64,000 bases of DNA from Rhodoferax saidenbachensis (GTDB lineage: Bacteria; Pseudomonadota; Gammaproteobacteria; Burkholderiales; Burkholderiaceae_C). A program made the translations under genes and the position numbers. The notes under the pieces are model-generated. The model worked only from the letters and a program-made list of their open reading frames with translations. It was not told the DNA's origin and searched no databases. The DNA is taken from the NCBI RefSeq assembly GCF_001955715.1, contig NZ_CP019239.1:682001-746000 (forward strand), in the 5' to 3' direction. Positions 43,986 to 52,518 of the stretch are shown here, piece after piece (positions within the stretch are counted from its first letter, which is position 1; each line of letters begins with the position of its first letter).

Positions 43986-44834
43986 ATGTCCCAGACACCC
44001 AGACTTCCCCTGAGTCTTGAATTCTTTCCGCCCAAAACACCTGAAGGCGCAGAAAAGCTGCGCGTCGTGCGCCAGCAACTGTATGGTCTGAAGCCCGAGT
44101 TTTGCTCCGTCACGTTTGGTGCCGGTGGCTCCACGCAAGAAGGCACCTTCGGTACGGTGCGCAGCATCCTGGCCGAGGGCGTGGATGCGGCCTCGCACTT
44201 CTCCTGCATCGGCGCCACCAAAGACACAGTGCGCGCGCAGCTCGCCACGCTCAAGACCATGGGCGTCAAGCGCCTGGTGGCACTGCGTGGTGATTTGCCC
44301 AGCGGCTACGGTGCCGGTGGTGAGTTCCACTACGCCAGCGACCTGGTCACTTTTATCCGTATGGAGACGGGTGACGATTTCCACATCGAAGTGGCGGCTT
44401 ATCCCGAAGTGCATCCCCAGGCCAAGTCACCCGCCAGCGATCTGCAGGCTTTTGCCGCCAAGGTGCAGGCGGGTGCCAATTCGGCCATCACGCAGTATTT
44501 CTACAACGCTGACGCGTATTTCCGCTTTGTCGAAGAGCTGGACGCGCTGGGCCTGAACATCGCCGTGGTACCGGGCATCATGCCTATCAGCAGCTCCACG
44601 CAGTTGATGCGCTTCAGCGACGCCTGCGGCGCCGAGATTCCACGCTGGATTCGCCTGCGTCTGCAGAGTTTTGGTGACGACGTGGCTTCCATCAAGTCCT
44701 TCGGTCTGGATGTGGTCACCGACCTGTGTGAACAGTTGCGCGCCGGTGGCGCACCGGGGCTGCATTTCTACACGATGAACCAGAGCGTTGCGACGCTCGC
44801 GTTGTGTGACCGGCTGGGACTGGCGACGGCGTGA
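43986..44834 (+). CDS. metF: 5,10-methylenetetrahydrofolate reductase
   Basis: FAD-dependent TIM-barrel enzyme of 282 residues that makes 5-methyltetrahydrofolate for methionine synthesis. Visible: the start LSLEFFPPKTPEGAEKL with the catalytic Glu, VTFGAGGSTQEGT, VALRGDLPSGYG, the flavin-site HIEVAAYPEVHPQA and ITQYFYNADAY, and the end GLHFYTMNQS. The ATG at 43986 begins just after the tlyA stop (8-base gap), as the third gene of the riboswitch-controlled operon. Together with ahcY it covers homocysteine regeneration and the methyl donor for its remethylation. Confidence 0.96.
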   Translation: MSQTPRLPLSLEFFPPKTPEGAEKLRVVRQQLYGLKPEFCSVTFGAGGSTQEGTFGTVRSILAEGVDAASHFSCIGATKDTVRAQLATLKTMGVKRLVALRGDLPSGYGAGGEFHYASDLVTFIRMETGDDFHIEVAAYPEVHPQAKSPASDLQAFAAKVQAGANSAITQYFYNADAYFRFVEELDALGLNIAVVPGIMPISSSTQLMRFSDACGAEIPRWIRLRLQSFGDDVASIKSFGLDVVTDLCEQLRAGGAPGLHFYTMNQSVATLALCDRLGLATA

Positions 44835-44849
44835 CACGCAATTTTGCGC

Positions 44850-44906
44850 CGGGTCGCCCCAAGCAAAATTAGCCCCCCTGGTGGGTAGCGGCGGAGCGTG
44901 GGGGCA
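44850..44906. repeat. GC-rich intergenic element between metF and rlmJ
   Basis: Contains GGGTCGCCCCAAGC, AGCCCCCCTGGTGGGTAGC and GGCGGAGCGTGGGGGC, clearly related to the element at 15960-16028. It lies between two convergent genes, where a structured RNA could serve both as an end signal. No T-run is seen. Confidence 0.65.
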
Positions 44907-44909
44907 ATG

Positions 44910-45797
44910 TCAGCCGCCTGATTCCAGCGACGAGCTGGCGTTCTGGTCCTGCTTCAGCAACTCCACCATCTGCGGCAACGCGTCTTTCAGCGCGGCCTTC
45001 AGCGTGTGCGGTGGGTTGATCAGGAACATGCCGCTGGCCGGCAAGCCGGGGCGGACCACTTCACCCTCTGCATCCTGAGTCAGTTTGCTGGACTTGACCG
45101 TCAGCGTGGCATGCAACCAGCTTTTGCCGGCCTTGTTGGCCAGGGTTTTCAGTTTTTTCGGCAGGTCGTGCGCTTCGGGGCGCGGAATGATGGGGTACCA
45201 CACGGCGTAGGTGCCGGTGGCAAAACGCAGCAGCGCATCGGCCACCATGGCGGGCACGCGGGCGTAGTCGTGTTTGACCTCATAACTCGGGTCACACAGC
45301 ACCAGGGCGCGGCGTGAGGGCGGCGGCAGGAATTTCTTGAGCCCTTCAAAACCGTCTTCGCGCAGGATAGTGACCTGGCGGCCCGCTTCCAGCTGCGCCA
45401 CGTTGGCTGTCAGTGTCTTGGTGTCGGTCGGATGCATTTCCCACAGCTTGAGCTTGTCGCGGCCGCTCAGCAGACTCTGGATGATGAAAGGCGATCCGGG
45501 ATAGACCTTCCACTGGTTTGCGGCATTGAAACTTGCCACCATTTCCACATAGTCCTGCAGGGCAGGCGTGAAGCCTTGCGGTGGCTTGCTGGCGACCAGT
45601 TTCAGGAAACCGTCGGCGGCCTCGGCGCTGGTCTGGGCATAGTCCCCATCCAGGCGGTACAGGCCGGCACCGGCATGGGTGTCGAACACATTGAGCGCGT
45701 CTTTTTGCGTCATGTGCCGCAGCACGGCCAGCAAAATGGTGTGTTTGAGGACGTCGGCATGGTTGCCGGCGTGAAAGGCGTGGCGATAACTGAACAT
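44910..45797 (-). CDS. rlmJ: 23S rRNA (adenine(2030)-N6)-methyltransferase RlmJ
   Basis: Protein of 295 residues. The N-terminus MFSYRHAFHAGNHADVLKH is the family hallmark, followed by the SAM-binding FDTHAGAGLYRLDG, a helical subdomain, and motif IV. RlmJ methylates A2030 of 23S rRNA. The catalytic motif reads DPSYEVKHDY; the usual N6-adenine motif is DPPY, so one Pro is Ser here. I believe this also occurs in related organisms but cannot check. The last about 15 residues (KQDQNASSSLESGG) are unconserved tail. It converges with metF across the GC-rich element. Confidence 0.92.
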   Translation of the reverse strand: MFSYRHAFHAGNHADVLKHTILLAVLRHMTQKDALNVFDTHAGAGLYRLDGDYAQTSAEAADGFLKLVASKPPQGFTPALQDYVEMVASFNAANQWKVYPGSPFIIQSLLSGRDKLKLWEMHPTDTKTLTANVAQLEAGRQVTILREDGFEGLKKFLPPPSRRALVLCDPSYEVKHDYARVPAMVADALLRFATGTYAVWYPIIPRPEAHDLPKKLKTLANKAGKSWLHATLTVKSSKLTQDAEGEVVRPGLPASGMFLINPPHTLKAALKDALPQMVELLKQDQNASSSLESGG

Positions 45798-45862
45798 GCC
45801 GGGATACTAACCTTTGCAAAGCCTCTTATGTAGGCCCCCTAGCCAAAACCCCCGAGGTTTCG

Positions 45863-46014
45863 TATAATGCTGGGCTTCGCAGCGCTTTAGTGGTTCCGCG
45901 ACGAAGCTGCCAAAAGCGTTCTGCGCCCCGGCGAAACCTACCTAAGAGATTCCCATCAGAGGAACGCCGACCGTAGAAAAGAGCCCGCCAAACCCTCCTT
46001 TAAAGAGAAATCTC
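45863..46014 (+). promoter_or_regulatory. Promoter and structured leader of rplM-rpsI
   Basis: A perfect TATAAT at 45863-45868 is followed by a leader of about 140 bases. Near its start GCTTCG (45874-45879) can pair with CGAAGC (45902-45907) to close a hairpin. The ribosome binding site is the AAAGAG before the rplM ATG. In E. coli the L13-S9 operon is autoregulated through its leader by L13; whether this leader works likewise is inference. No clear -35 is seen. Confidence 0.65.
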
Positions 46015-46485
46015 ATGTCTACTTTCAGCGCAAAACCCGCTGAGGTCGTGCACGAGTGGTTTGTGATTGACGCGACCGACAAGGTCCTCGGACGAGTAGC
46101 CAGCGAAGTTGCTCTCCGTTTGCGCGGCAAACACAAGGCCATTTACACGCCTCACGTCGATACCGGTGACTTCATCGTCATCATCAATGCAGCCCAGCTG
46201 CGCGTCACGGGTGCCAAGCCCCTGGACAAGGTGTACTACCGCCACTCGGGTTACCCCGGCGGCATTACAGCCACCAACTTCCGCGACATGCAAGCCAAGC
46301 ATCCTGGCCGCGCTTTGGAAAAAGCCGTCAAGGGCATGCTGCCCAAGGGTCCCCTGGGTTACGCCATGATCAAGAAGCTCAAGGTCTACGGTGGTGCTGA
46401 GCACCCCCACACAGCCCAGCAGCCCAAGGTTCTGGACATCCCCGGTATTTCTGCCAATGCAGTGAAACGTGAGGCCGCCAAATGA
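46015..46485 (+). CDS. rplM: 50S ribosomal protein L13, C-terminally extended
   Basis: Large-subunit protein of 156 residues against the usual 142. The conserved core is seen in [42 protein letters not shown] and [17 protein letters not shown]. The ordinary end (HTAQQPK and a few residues) is followed by about 14 extra residues ([16 protein letters not shown]) that make the stop overlap the rpsI start by four bases. That gives ATGA coupling between the two ribosomal genes. Expression is from the promoter and leader at 45863-46014. Confidence 0.97.
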   Translation: MSTFSAKPAEVVHEWFVIDATDKVLGRVASEVALRLRGKHKAIYTPHVDTGDFIVIINAAQLRVTGAKPLDKVYYRHSGYPGGITATNFRDMQAKHPGRALEKAVKGMLPKGPLGYAMIKKLKVYGGAEHPHTAQQPKVLDIPGISANAVKREAAK

Positions 46486-46874
46486 TCGGTGAATGGAACA
46501 ATGGCACCGGCCGTCGCAAATCCAGCGTCGCCCGTGTGTTTCTGAAAAAAGGCTCCGGCCAAATCGTAGTGAACGGCAAAGCGATCGAAAAGTTCTTCGG
46601 CCGCGCAACGTCCATCATGGTCTGCAAGCAGCCCCTGCTGCTGACGAACCACGCTGAAACATTTGACATCATGGTCAATGTGTCCGGCGGCGGTGAGTCC
46701 GGCCAGGCGGGTGCAACCCGCCACGGTATTACCCGTGCCCTGATCGACTACGACGCAACCCTCAAGCCGGCCCTGAGCCAGGCTGGTTTCGTGACACGTG
46801 ACGCACGTGAAGTCGAACGTAAGAAGGTCGGCTTCCACGGCGCTCGCCGTCGCAAGCAGTTCTCCAAGCGTTAA
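46482..46874 (+). CDS. rpsI: 30S ribosomal protein S9
   Basis: Small-subunit protein of 130 residues whose C-terminal tail reaches the P-site tRNA. Hallmarks: [20 protein letters not shown], the central [19 protein letters not shown] and the conserved basic C-terminus [17 protein letters not shown]. It overlaps rplM by four bases and is followed 33 bases later by a strong intrinsic terminator. Confidence 0.98.
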   Translation: MIGEWNNGTGRRKSSVARVFLKKGSGQIVVNGKAIEKFFGRATSIMVCKQPLLLTNHAETFDIMVNVSGGGESGQAGATRHGITRALIDYDATLKPALSQAGFVTRDAREVERKKVGFHGARRRKQFSKR

Positions 46875-46907
46875 TCGCCTTCGCAACGTCCTGTTGCAAA
46901 GCAAAAG

Positions 46908-46937
46908 CCGCCGAACGCAAGTTCTGGCGGTTTTTTT
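46908..46937 (+). terminator. Rho-independent terminator after rpsI
   Basis: Stem CCGCCGAAC, loop GCAA, and GTTC-T-GGCGG (one bulged T) followed by seven T residues. Confidence 0.93.
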
Positions 46938-46948
46938 GTTTGAGGTCG

Positions 46949-46983
46949 CTGCACTTAACTTAGTTTTACAAAGTTAAGTGCAG
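46949..46983. repeat. Perfect 13-bp inverted repeat
   Basis: Arms CTGCACTTAACTT (46949-46961) and AAGTTAAGTGCAG (46971-46983) around the nine-base loop AGTTTTACA. It lies between the rpsI terminator and the DUF6776 gene. There is no T-run after either side, so it is not a classical terminator. An operator or an mRNA hairpin is possible. Confidence 0.8.
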
Positions 46984-47027
46984 TTGCGGACGTACTTGTG
47001 TTTTTGGACTGCTAGACTTCGCCCTCG

Positions 47028-47756
47028 ATGAGATTTCGCCTGCTTCGCCGCCGCCTTACTATCAGCGCCCCTCGCATGGCGGTGCGTAGCGCATTGCCCT
47101 GGCCTTTTCGCTGGGCCATGCTTGCCATCGTGTTGGGATTTTGTGCGGCCATTGGCCTGTGGGCCTTCGAGTTTGGCAAGGATATTGCTGGGCTTGAAAA
47201 AGGGTCCAAGGAAGAAGTGACGCGTTTGCGAAGCGAGCTGGCGGATGCGCACGCCGAATTGGCCAGCACCAAGGAAGAGCGTGACCAGGCCCAGTCCATT
47301 GCCAATACGGCAGGGACGCTGGTCACCACGGAGAAAGCTTCGCAGGAGCGTCTGATGGAGCAGGTCAAGAAGCTGGAAGCGGACAACCGCAGCCTGCGGG
47401 ATGACCTGGGATTTTTTGAGAAGTTGATCCCGGCAGCTGGCGTGGATGGCGTGGCGATTCGGGGTTTGCAGGCGGAGATGCTGGGAGTCTCCAAGCTAAA
47501 ATGGCAGGTTCTGGTGATCCAGGCCAGCAGGAATGCGCCAGAGTTCAATGGCCGCTTGGAGATGTCATTTACCGGCACCTTGAACGGCAAACCGTGGACG
47601 GCAGCTTTGCCAGAAGGGCCGCAGGCCATCAAGGTACGGCAGTATGGCCGCCTGGAAGGTGAGCTGGAGTTGCCGGATCAGGTGATTGTCAAAGGTGTTT
47701 TGGCCAGAGTGATGGATGGGGCTGTCGTCAAATCAACGCAGTCCGTCAAGTTGTAG
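47028..47756 (+). CDS. DUF6776 family membrane-anchored coiled-coil protein
   Basis: Protein of 242 residues. A basic N-terminus is followed by one membrane helix (about 26-47, WAMLAIVLGFCAAIGLWAF), a coiled-coil of about 75 residues (KGSKEEVTRLRSELADAHAE onward), and a C-terminal beta-rich domain (LKWQVLVIQASRNAPEFNGR). It matches what I know of DUF6776. The location upstream of bactofilin in the same direction suggests an envelope or cytoskeletal link. It ends 19 bases before the bactofilin ATG, so the two are probably cotranscribed. Confidence 0.82.
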   Translation: MRFRLLRRRLTISAPRMAVRSALPWPFRWAMLAIVLGFCAAIGLWAFEFGKDIAGLEKGSKEEVTRLRSELADAHAELASTKEERDQAQSIANTAGTLVTTEKASQERLMEQVKKLEADNRSLRDDLGFFEKLIPAAGVDGVAIRGLQAEMLGVSKLKWQVLVIQASRNAPEFNGRLEMSFTGTLNGKPWTAALPEGPQAIKVRQYGRLEGELELPDQVIVKGVLARVMDGAVVKSTQSVKL

Positions 47757-47775
47757 CGTTTCAACGAGGTACATC

Positions 47776-48174
47776 ATGTTCAACAAGAAAAAGCAGCCCC
47801 CGATCAAGAGTCTGATTGCTGAAGGCAGTCGCATCACCGGGGATATTTCCTTCGCAGATGGATTGCGTGTCGATGGCGATGTGACTGGAAACATCCGTGC
47901 CAGTGACGAAGTGGCAAGCATTCTGGTGATTTCGGAGTCGGCCAAAGTGATTGGTGAGGTGGTCGCGGACCACATCATCATCAACGGCAGTGTCAAAGGC
48001 CCCGTCCATGCCCGCCTGATGCTGGAGCTGCAGCCCAAAGCCCGGATTGAGGGCGATGTGCAGTATGCGGCCCTGGAAATGCACCAAGGTGCCTTGATCG
48101 CTGGTCAGTTGCGGCCGATTATCCTGGGCGAAGAGGAAAAGCCCACACTGAAGCTAGCGGCAAATAACCAGTAA
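47776..48174 (+). CDS. Bactofilin (polymer-forming cytoskeletal protein)
   Basis: Protein of 132 residues with the right-handed beta-helix repeat pattern of bactofilins: SLIAEGSRITGDISFADGLR, VDGDVTGNIRASDEVASIL, VISESAKVIGEVVADHIII, LQPKARIEGDVQYAAL. Short polar tails flank the core. Bactofilins self-assemble without nucleotide into filaments that position cell-wall or motility factors. The ATG at 47776 (MFNKKKQPPIKSL) with CGAGGTACATC upstream is the natural start. It is followed on the same strand by erpA. Confidence 0.92.
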   Translation: MFNKKKQPPIKSLIAEGSRITGDISFADGLRVDGDVTGNIRASDEVASILVISESAKVIGEVVADHIIINGSVKGPVHARLMLELQPKARIEGDVQYAALEMHQGALIAGQLRPIILGEEEKPTLKLAANNQ

Positions 48175-48236
48175 AAGAATTCCCGAGCAGGTTGCTGTAC
48201 TATTGTCCGCATTCCTGCCATTGAACGGAGCCCGAT

Positions 48237-48602
48237 ATGAGCGCAGTTGCTGAAAACATCCAGACCGAAATGCCCGCCCCCATCCTGTTTACGGACAGCG
48301 CGGCGGCCAAAGTGGCGGACCTGATCGCCGAAGAAGGCAACCCTGACCTCAAGCTGCGCGTGTTTGTGCAGGGCGGTGGTTGCTCCGGTTTCCAGTACGG
48401 TTTTACCTTTGACGAAATTACCAACGAAGACGACACCACCATGACCAAAAATGGTGTGTCGTTGTTGATCGACGCAATGAGCTACCAGTACCTGATGGGC
48501 GCAGAGATCGACTACAAGGAAGATCTGCAAGGCGCCCAGTTTGTGATCAAGAACCCCAATGCCACCAGCACCTGCGGCTGCGGCTCGTCGTTCTCGACCT
48601 GA
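48237..48602 (+). CDS. erpA: Iron-sulfur cluster insertion protein ErpA
   Basis: A-type Fe-S carrier of 121 residues that delivers clusters to apo-proteins. Its three ligand cysteines are present: one in [15 protein letters not shown] and two in the C-terminal STCGCGSSF. The ATG at 48237 gives the usual short N-terminal extension. The TGA stop (48600-48602) is directly followed by the stop of the convergent anmK gene with no base between. Confidence 0.96.
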   Translation: MSAVAENIQTEMPAPILFTDSAAAKVADLIAEEGNPDLKLRVFVQGGGCSGFQYGFTFDEITNEDDTTMTKNGVSLLIDAMSYQYLMGAEIDYKEDLQGAQFVIKNPNATSTCGCGSSFST

Positions 48603-49715
48603 TTACGCGGGATAAATCGCACCCAGAATACGGGCGCCTTGGGCGCCCGTAACTTTTGGGACGCTGGCGGTTGACCGCAGCATTGCCTGGCGTGCCAGCC
48701 AGGCAAATGCCGTGGCCTCTACCTGCAGTGGTGGCAGGCCAAATACGTCAGAAGACGTCACTTTGCACATCGGCAAAGCGCTCGACAAACGGGCCATCAA
48801 ATGCAGGTTGAGCGCACCACCGCCGCAAACGATCAAGGTGCGGGCATCCGGGGCTTCGCGCAACAAGCTGTCTGCACATGCCCTTGCCGTCAGCTCGGTC
48901 AGCGTGGCCTGTACATCCTGTGGGGGCAGCGCTTCCATTCCCTGCAATTGACGGGCCAGCCATGACGTATTAAACAGATCTCTGCCCGTACTCTTCGGGG
49001 GTGCTTTGGCAAAGAAGGGTTCCTGCAGCATGCGTTGAAGCAGCGCAGGGTTGACTGTGCCGCTCGCTGCCCATAGGCCCAAGTTGTCATACGGGGCGCC
49101 TGAGTGTGCCAGGCACCAGGCGTCCATCAAGGCATTGCCTGGGCCGCAGTCAAAGCCTCGTACGGCGTCCGCCTGGGTGCCCATCAAGGTGAGGTTGGAG
49201 ATACCGCCAATATTGAGTACTGCAGGGCATTGGCCCCCTTGACCAAAGAAGGCCTGGTGAAACGGTGGAACCAACGGTGCGCCCTGGCCACCCGCGGCCA
49301 CATCCCGGCTACGGAAATCGGCCACCACGTCGATACCGCATAACTCCGCCAGCAAGGCGGGTTGGTTGAGTTGCAGTGTGTAACCGGTGCCATCAAATTC
49401 CTGGGGACGGTGGCGCACTGTTTGCCCGTGCGCACCGATAGCGCGTATGGCGGAGGCGGGGCACTTGCTGGCTTTCAGAAGTTGGTGCACCACGTCGGCA
49501 TAGATCCGGACCAGCCCATTACCGGCCAGTGCTGCGCGGTGCAGTTCGTTGTCCGATGCGGTGTTGAGCGCCAGCAACTCCTGCTGGAGCGCCGCCGGAA
49601 ACGGGGCACTCGCGTGGCCCACGACTTGGGGGCTTTGGCCGGAAAAATCTGCCAGTACGCCGTCGACCCCGTCCAGCGAGGTGCCGGACATCAGGCCAAT
49701 GTACAGATCGGACAA
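48603..49715 (-). CDS. anmK: Anhydro-N-acetylmuramic acid kinase
   Basis: ATP-dependent sugar kinase of 370 residues. It phosphorylates and opens 1,6-anhydro-MurNAc from turned-over peptidoglycan, giving MurNAc-6-phosphate for recycling. Seen: N-terminal IGLMSGTSLDGVDGVLADF, IGAHGQTVRHRP, VVADFRSRDVAAGGQGAPLV, LNIGGISNLTL, GFDCGPGNALMDAWC and VCGGGALNLHLM. On the minus strand it follows the M23 peptidase gene by 20 bases, so the two cell-wall genes are probably cotranscribed. A murQ partner is not in the window. Confidence 0.95.
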   Translation of the reverse strand: MSDLYIGLMSGTSLDGVDGVLADFSGQSPQVVGHASAPFPAALQQELLALNTASDNELHRAALAGNGLVRIYADVVHQLLKASKCPASAIRAIGAHGQTVRHRPQEFDGTGYTLQLNQPALLAELCGIDVVADFRSRDVAAGGQGAPLVPPFHQAFFGQGGQCPAVLNIGGISNLTLMGTQADAVRGFDCGPGNALMDAWCLAHSGAPYDNLGLWAASGTVNPALLQRMLQEPFFAKAPPKSTGRDLFNTSWLARQLQGMEALPPQDVQATLTELTARACADSLLREAPDARTLIVCGGGALNLHLMARLSSALPMCKVTSSDVFGLPPLQVEATAFAWLARQAMLRSTASVPKVTGAQGARILGAIYPA

Positions 49716-49735
49716 GACCGGAGAGTCTCCGTTGT

Positions 49736-51133
49736 TTACTGGGCGTTGCCGGGCAGCATGTACGCCGCGGCCGTGAGTTGCGCCTTGACCTGTGCGGCAG
49801 CCTTGTCAAACACGGGCTTGGCCGATGCGGCGACGGGAACCGTCTCGCTCTGGCGTGCGATCGTCAGTGGGTCACGGAACACGCCGTTGATGCGAAACTC
49901 GAAATGCAGATGGGGACCCGTGGCGTAACCGGTCGAACCGACCGCGCCCAGGTTTTGCCCCTGGCTGATGCGGTCGCCCCGCTTGACGTTGATACGGCTC
50001 AAGTGCGCGTACAAGGTGGTGTCGCTGCTGTTGTGTTTGACCATGACCACGTTTCCGTAGCCGTTCTGCACGCCTGCAAAATCGACGATGCCGTCGGCCA
50101 CGCTACGCACGGGAGTGCCGGTGCTCGCGCCGTAGTCGACGCCGGTGTGGGCGCGCCAGGTTTTGAGAATCGGGTGAAAACGCATGGAAAAACCACTGGT
50201 GACCCGGGAAAACTCCAGCGGAGACGTCAGGTAGGTCCGGCGCAGACTCTGGCCTGCCAATGTGTAGTAGCCGCCCTTGGTGAGGGAGTGCGTCGCGGAA
50301 GTAGATGCGGTCACTTCTGTTGCGGTGGCCGGTTCCTGGAACCACATGGCCTGGTAGGTCTTGCCTGCGTTGACAAACTCGGCACTCAGCACACGGCCGG
50401 CGCGCAGGGGCTCGCCGTCGCCTTCCAGGGTTTCGTAGACCACCGAGAAGCGGTCACCCTTGCGCAGCGCGCGGTGGAAGTCGATGTCGCCCGAGAATAT
50501 CTCGGCCAGTTGAATGGCAATGGCATCCGGCACACGTGCTTCGTCGGTGGATGCAAACAGCGAGGAGGCAATCACACCGCTGGCCATGCGTGAAGACGCC
50601 GCCATGGGCAGTGTTTCGAGGCGGGAGACAAAGCCGCTGGCGGTTTTTTGCACCGTCAGGCGTTTGAACATGCCGTCGTCTTCAGGACTCCAGCGTGCGC
50701 TCAGGTTGAGCAGCGCATTGCGTTCACTGGCTTCCACCGTGACGTTGCGTCCCACACGACCCAGCAGGGTTTGCTGCACCAGCGGATCGGCACGCAGGAA
50801 CGCGGCGGCCTGCGCATCAAAGATGCCCAGACGTTTGAGCAGGTTGTCTGCGGTGTCCGTGGAGCGGGTGACTTCCGAGCGGTAGAGGCGTTGTGTGTTG
50901 GCTTCCAGCGCTTCCATCTGCGCCGATACGGGCAGGGAAGCAATGTTTTCCACGATGGTGTGCACCGGCAGGTCCGCAGCGTCAGGGGCCAGATTGGCGA
51001 CGGCGAACGTGGCACCTGTACCGCCCAAAAGCAGTGCAGAAACAAGAGCGGTGATACGACGGGGATGGCGGCTGGCGAGCGCGGCGGCGGAGTTCAAAAA
51101 CGACTCGGCGGCTTGGGGCAGTCCGTTAAACAC
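49736..51133 (-). CDS. M23 family metallopeptidase (MepM-like murein endopeptidase)
   Basis: Membrane-anchored periplasmic peptidase of 465 residues. An N-terminal membrane segment (ITALVSALLLGGTGATFAVA), a long helical and OapA/LysM-like region (DADDLL-type: LPVHTIVENIASLPV, RKGDRFSVVYETLEGDGEPL), then the catalytic M23 domain. The zinc ligands are in RAHTGVDYGA (HxxxD) and GPHLHFEFR. It hydrolyses cross-links in peptidoglycan to allow growth. Upstream of the anmK recycling gene and divergent from tyrS, 124 bases away. Confidence 0.92.
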   Translation of the reverse strand: MFNGLPQAAESFLNSAAALASRHPRRITALVSALLLGGTGATFAVANLAPDAADLPVHTIVENIASLPVSAQMEALEANTQRLYRSEVTRSTDTADNLLKRLGIFDAQAAAFLRADPLVQQTLLGRVGRNVTVEASERNALLNLSARWSPEDDGMFKRLTVQKTASGFVSRLETLPMAASSRMASGVIASSLFASTDEARVPDAIAIQLAEIFSGDIDFHRALRKGDRFSVVYETLEGDGEPLRAGRVLSAEFVNAGKTYQAMWFQEPATATEVTASTSATHSLTKGGYYTLAGQSLRRTYLTSPLEFSRVTSGFSMRFHPILKTWRAHTGVDYGASTGTPVRSVADGIVDFAGVQNGYGNVVMVKHNSSDTTLYAHLSRINVKRGDRISQGQNLGAVGSTGYATGPHLHFEFRINGVFRDPLTIARQSETVPVAASAKPVFDKAAAQVKAQLTAAAYMLPGNAQ

Positions 51134-51257
51134 TATGGGGGGCTCCGTTGGTAGGGGGCGGCGCGACTAAAATCCAGCCGCTGGCAATCAAACGTGATTG
51201 CAGGAGGGAGGACGCAGTATAGCGGCCTACCGCACAGACGCATCGATAAAAACCCTT

Positions 51258-52499
51258 ATGAATCAAGCCTCAAGCCCTCAATTTGTTGTAACAGACCGTG
51301 TTCGTGAAGCCCTGGCCGTCTCGTTGCGCGGCTGTGACGAACTCATTCCTCAAGAAGAGTGGGTCAAAAAGCTGGCCAAATCGGAGGCAACCGGCACGCC
51401 GTTGCGCATCAAACTGGGCCTGGACCCGACTGCGCCCGACATCCACATCGGCCATACCGTCGTCTTGAACAAGATGCGTCAATTGCAAGATCTGGGCCAT
51501 ACGGTGATCTTCCTGATTGGTGACTTCACCAGCATGATTGGCGACCCGTCCGGCCGCAACAGCACCCGCCCGCCGCTGACGGCCGAGCAGATCAAGGTCA
51601 ACGCCGAAACCTACCGCGCCCAGGCCGACAAGATCCTGGACCCGACCAAGACCGAGCTGCGTTACAACAGCGAATGGAGCGACCCGTTGGGTGCGCGCGG
51701 CATGATCCAGCTGGCCAGCCGCTACACCGTGGCGCGCATGATGGAGCGCAACGATTTCCACGACCGCTTCAAGGCCGGCACACCGATTGCCGTACATGAG
51801 TTTCTGTATCCGCTGATGCAGGGTTATGACAGCGTGGCTTTGAAGAGCGATCTGGAGCTGGGTGGTACCGACCAGAAGTTCAATCTGCTGATGGGCCGCA
51901 CGCTGCAGGCCGAATACGGCCAGGAGCCGCAATGCATTTTGACCATGCCGCTGCTCGAAGGCCTGGACGGCGTCGAGAAGATGTCCAAGAGCAAGAACAA
52001 TTACATCGGCATCTCTGAAGACGCCAACACCATGTTTGCCAAGGTGCTGTCCATCTCCGACGTGCTGATGTGGAAGTGGTTCACTTTGCTGAGCTTCAAG
52101 TCCGAAGCCGAAATTGCCGCGCTGAAGGCCGAAGTGGACGGTGGCCGCAATCCCAAGGACGCCAAGGTGGCGCTGGCCAAGGAAATCACCGCACGTTTCC
52201 ACAGCGCCGCAGCCGCTGATGCGGCCGAGCAGGATTTCATCAACCGCAGCAAGGGCGGCATTCCTGATCAGATTGATGATTTGTCAGTGGAGTTGGGTGA
52301 GGGTGCGCTGTTAGGTATTGGAGTTCTTCTGAAAATGGCGCGTTTGGCGGCTTCTACAAGTGAAGCCAACCGCCTGATTGACGGCGGCGGTGTGCGTATC
52401 GACAGCAATGTGGTCAGCGACAAGGGCCTGAAGTTGGGCGCGGGCACCTATGTGCTGCAGGTGGGCAAGCGCAAGTTTGCCCGCGTGACCTTAGGCTAA
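51258..52499 (+). CDS. tyrS: Tyrosyl-tRNA synthetase
   Basis: Class I aminoacyl-tRNA synthetase of 413 residues charging tRNATyr. The HIGH motif is in [13 protein letters not shown] and the KMSKS motif in [12 protein letters not shown]. These place it with the TyrZ/TyrS2 type rather than the E. coli TyrS, whose second motif is KFGKT. A C-terminal S4 RNA-binding domain ends in [10 protein letters not shown]. The ATG at 51258 is chosen because the N-terminus before it (from 51198) shows no similarity. Divergent from the M23 peptidase. Confidence 0.96.
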   Translation: MNQASSPQFVVTDRVREALAVSLRGCDELIPQEEWVKKLAKSEATGTPLRIKLGLDPTAPDIHIGHTVVLNKMRQLQDLGHTVIFLIGDFTSMIGDPSGRNSTRPPLTAEQIKVNAETYRAQADKILDPTKTELRYNSEWSDPLGARGMIQLASRYTVARMMERNDFHDRFKAGTPIAVHEFLYPLMQGYDSVALKSDLELGGTDQKFNLLMGRTLQAEYGQEPQCILTMPLLEGLDGVEKMSKSKNNYIGISEDANTMFAKVLSISDVLMWKWFTLLSFKSEAEIAALKAEVDGGRNPKDAKVALAKEITARFHSAAAADAAEQDFINRSKGGIPDQIDDLSVELGEGALLGIGVLLKMARLAASTSEANRLIDGGGVRIDSNVVSDKGLKLGAGTYVLQVGKRKFARVTLG

Positions 52500-52518
52500 A
52501 CCAGGGTCCTTTGGCGCT

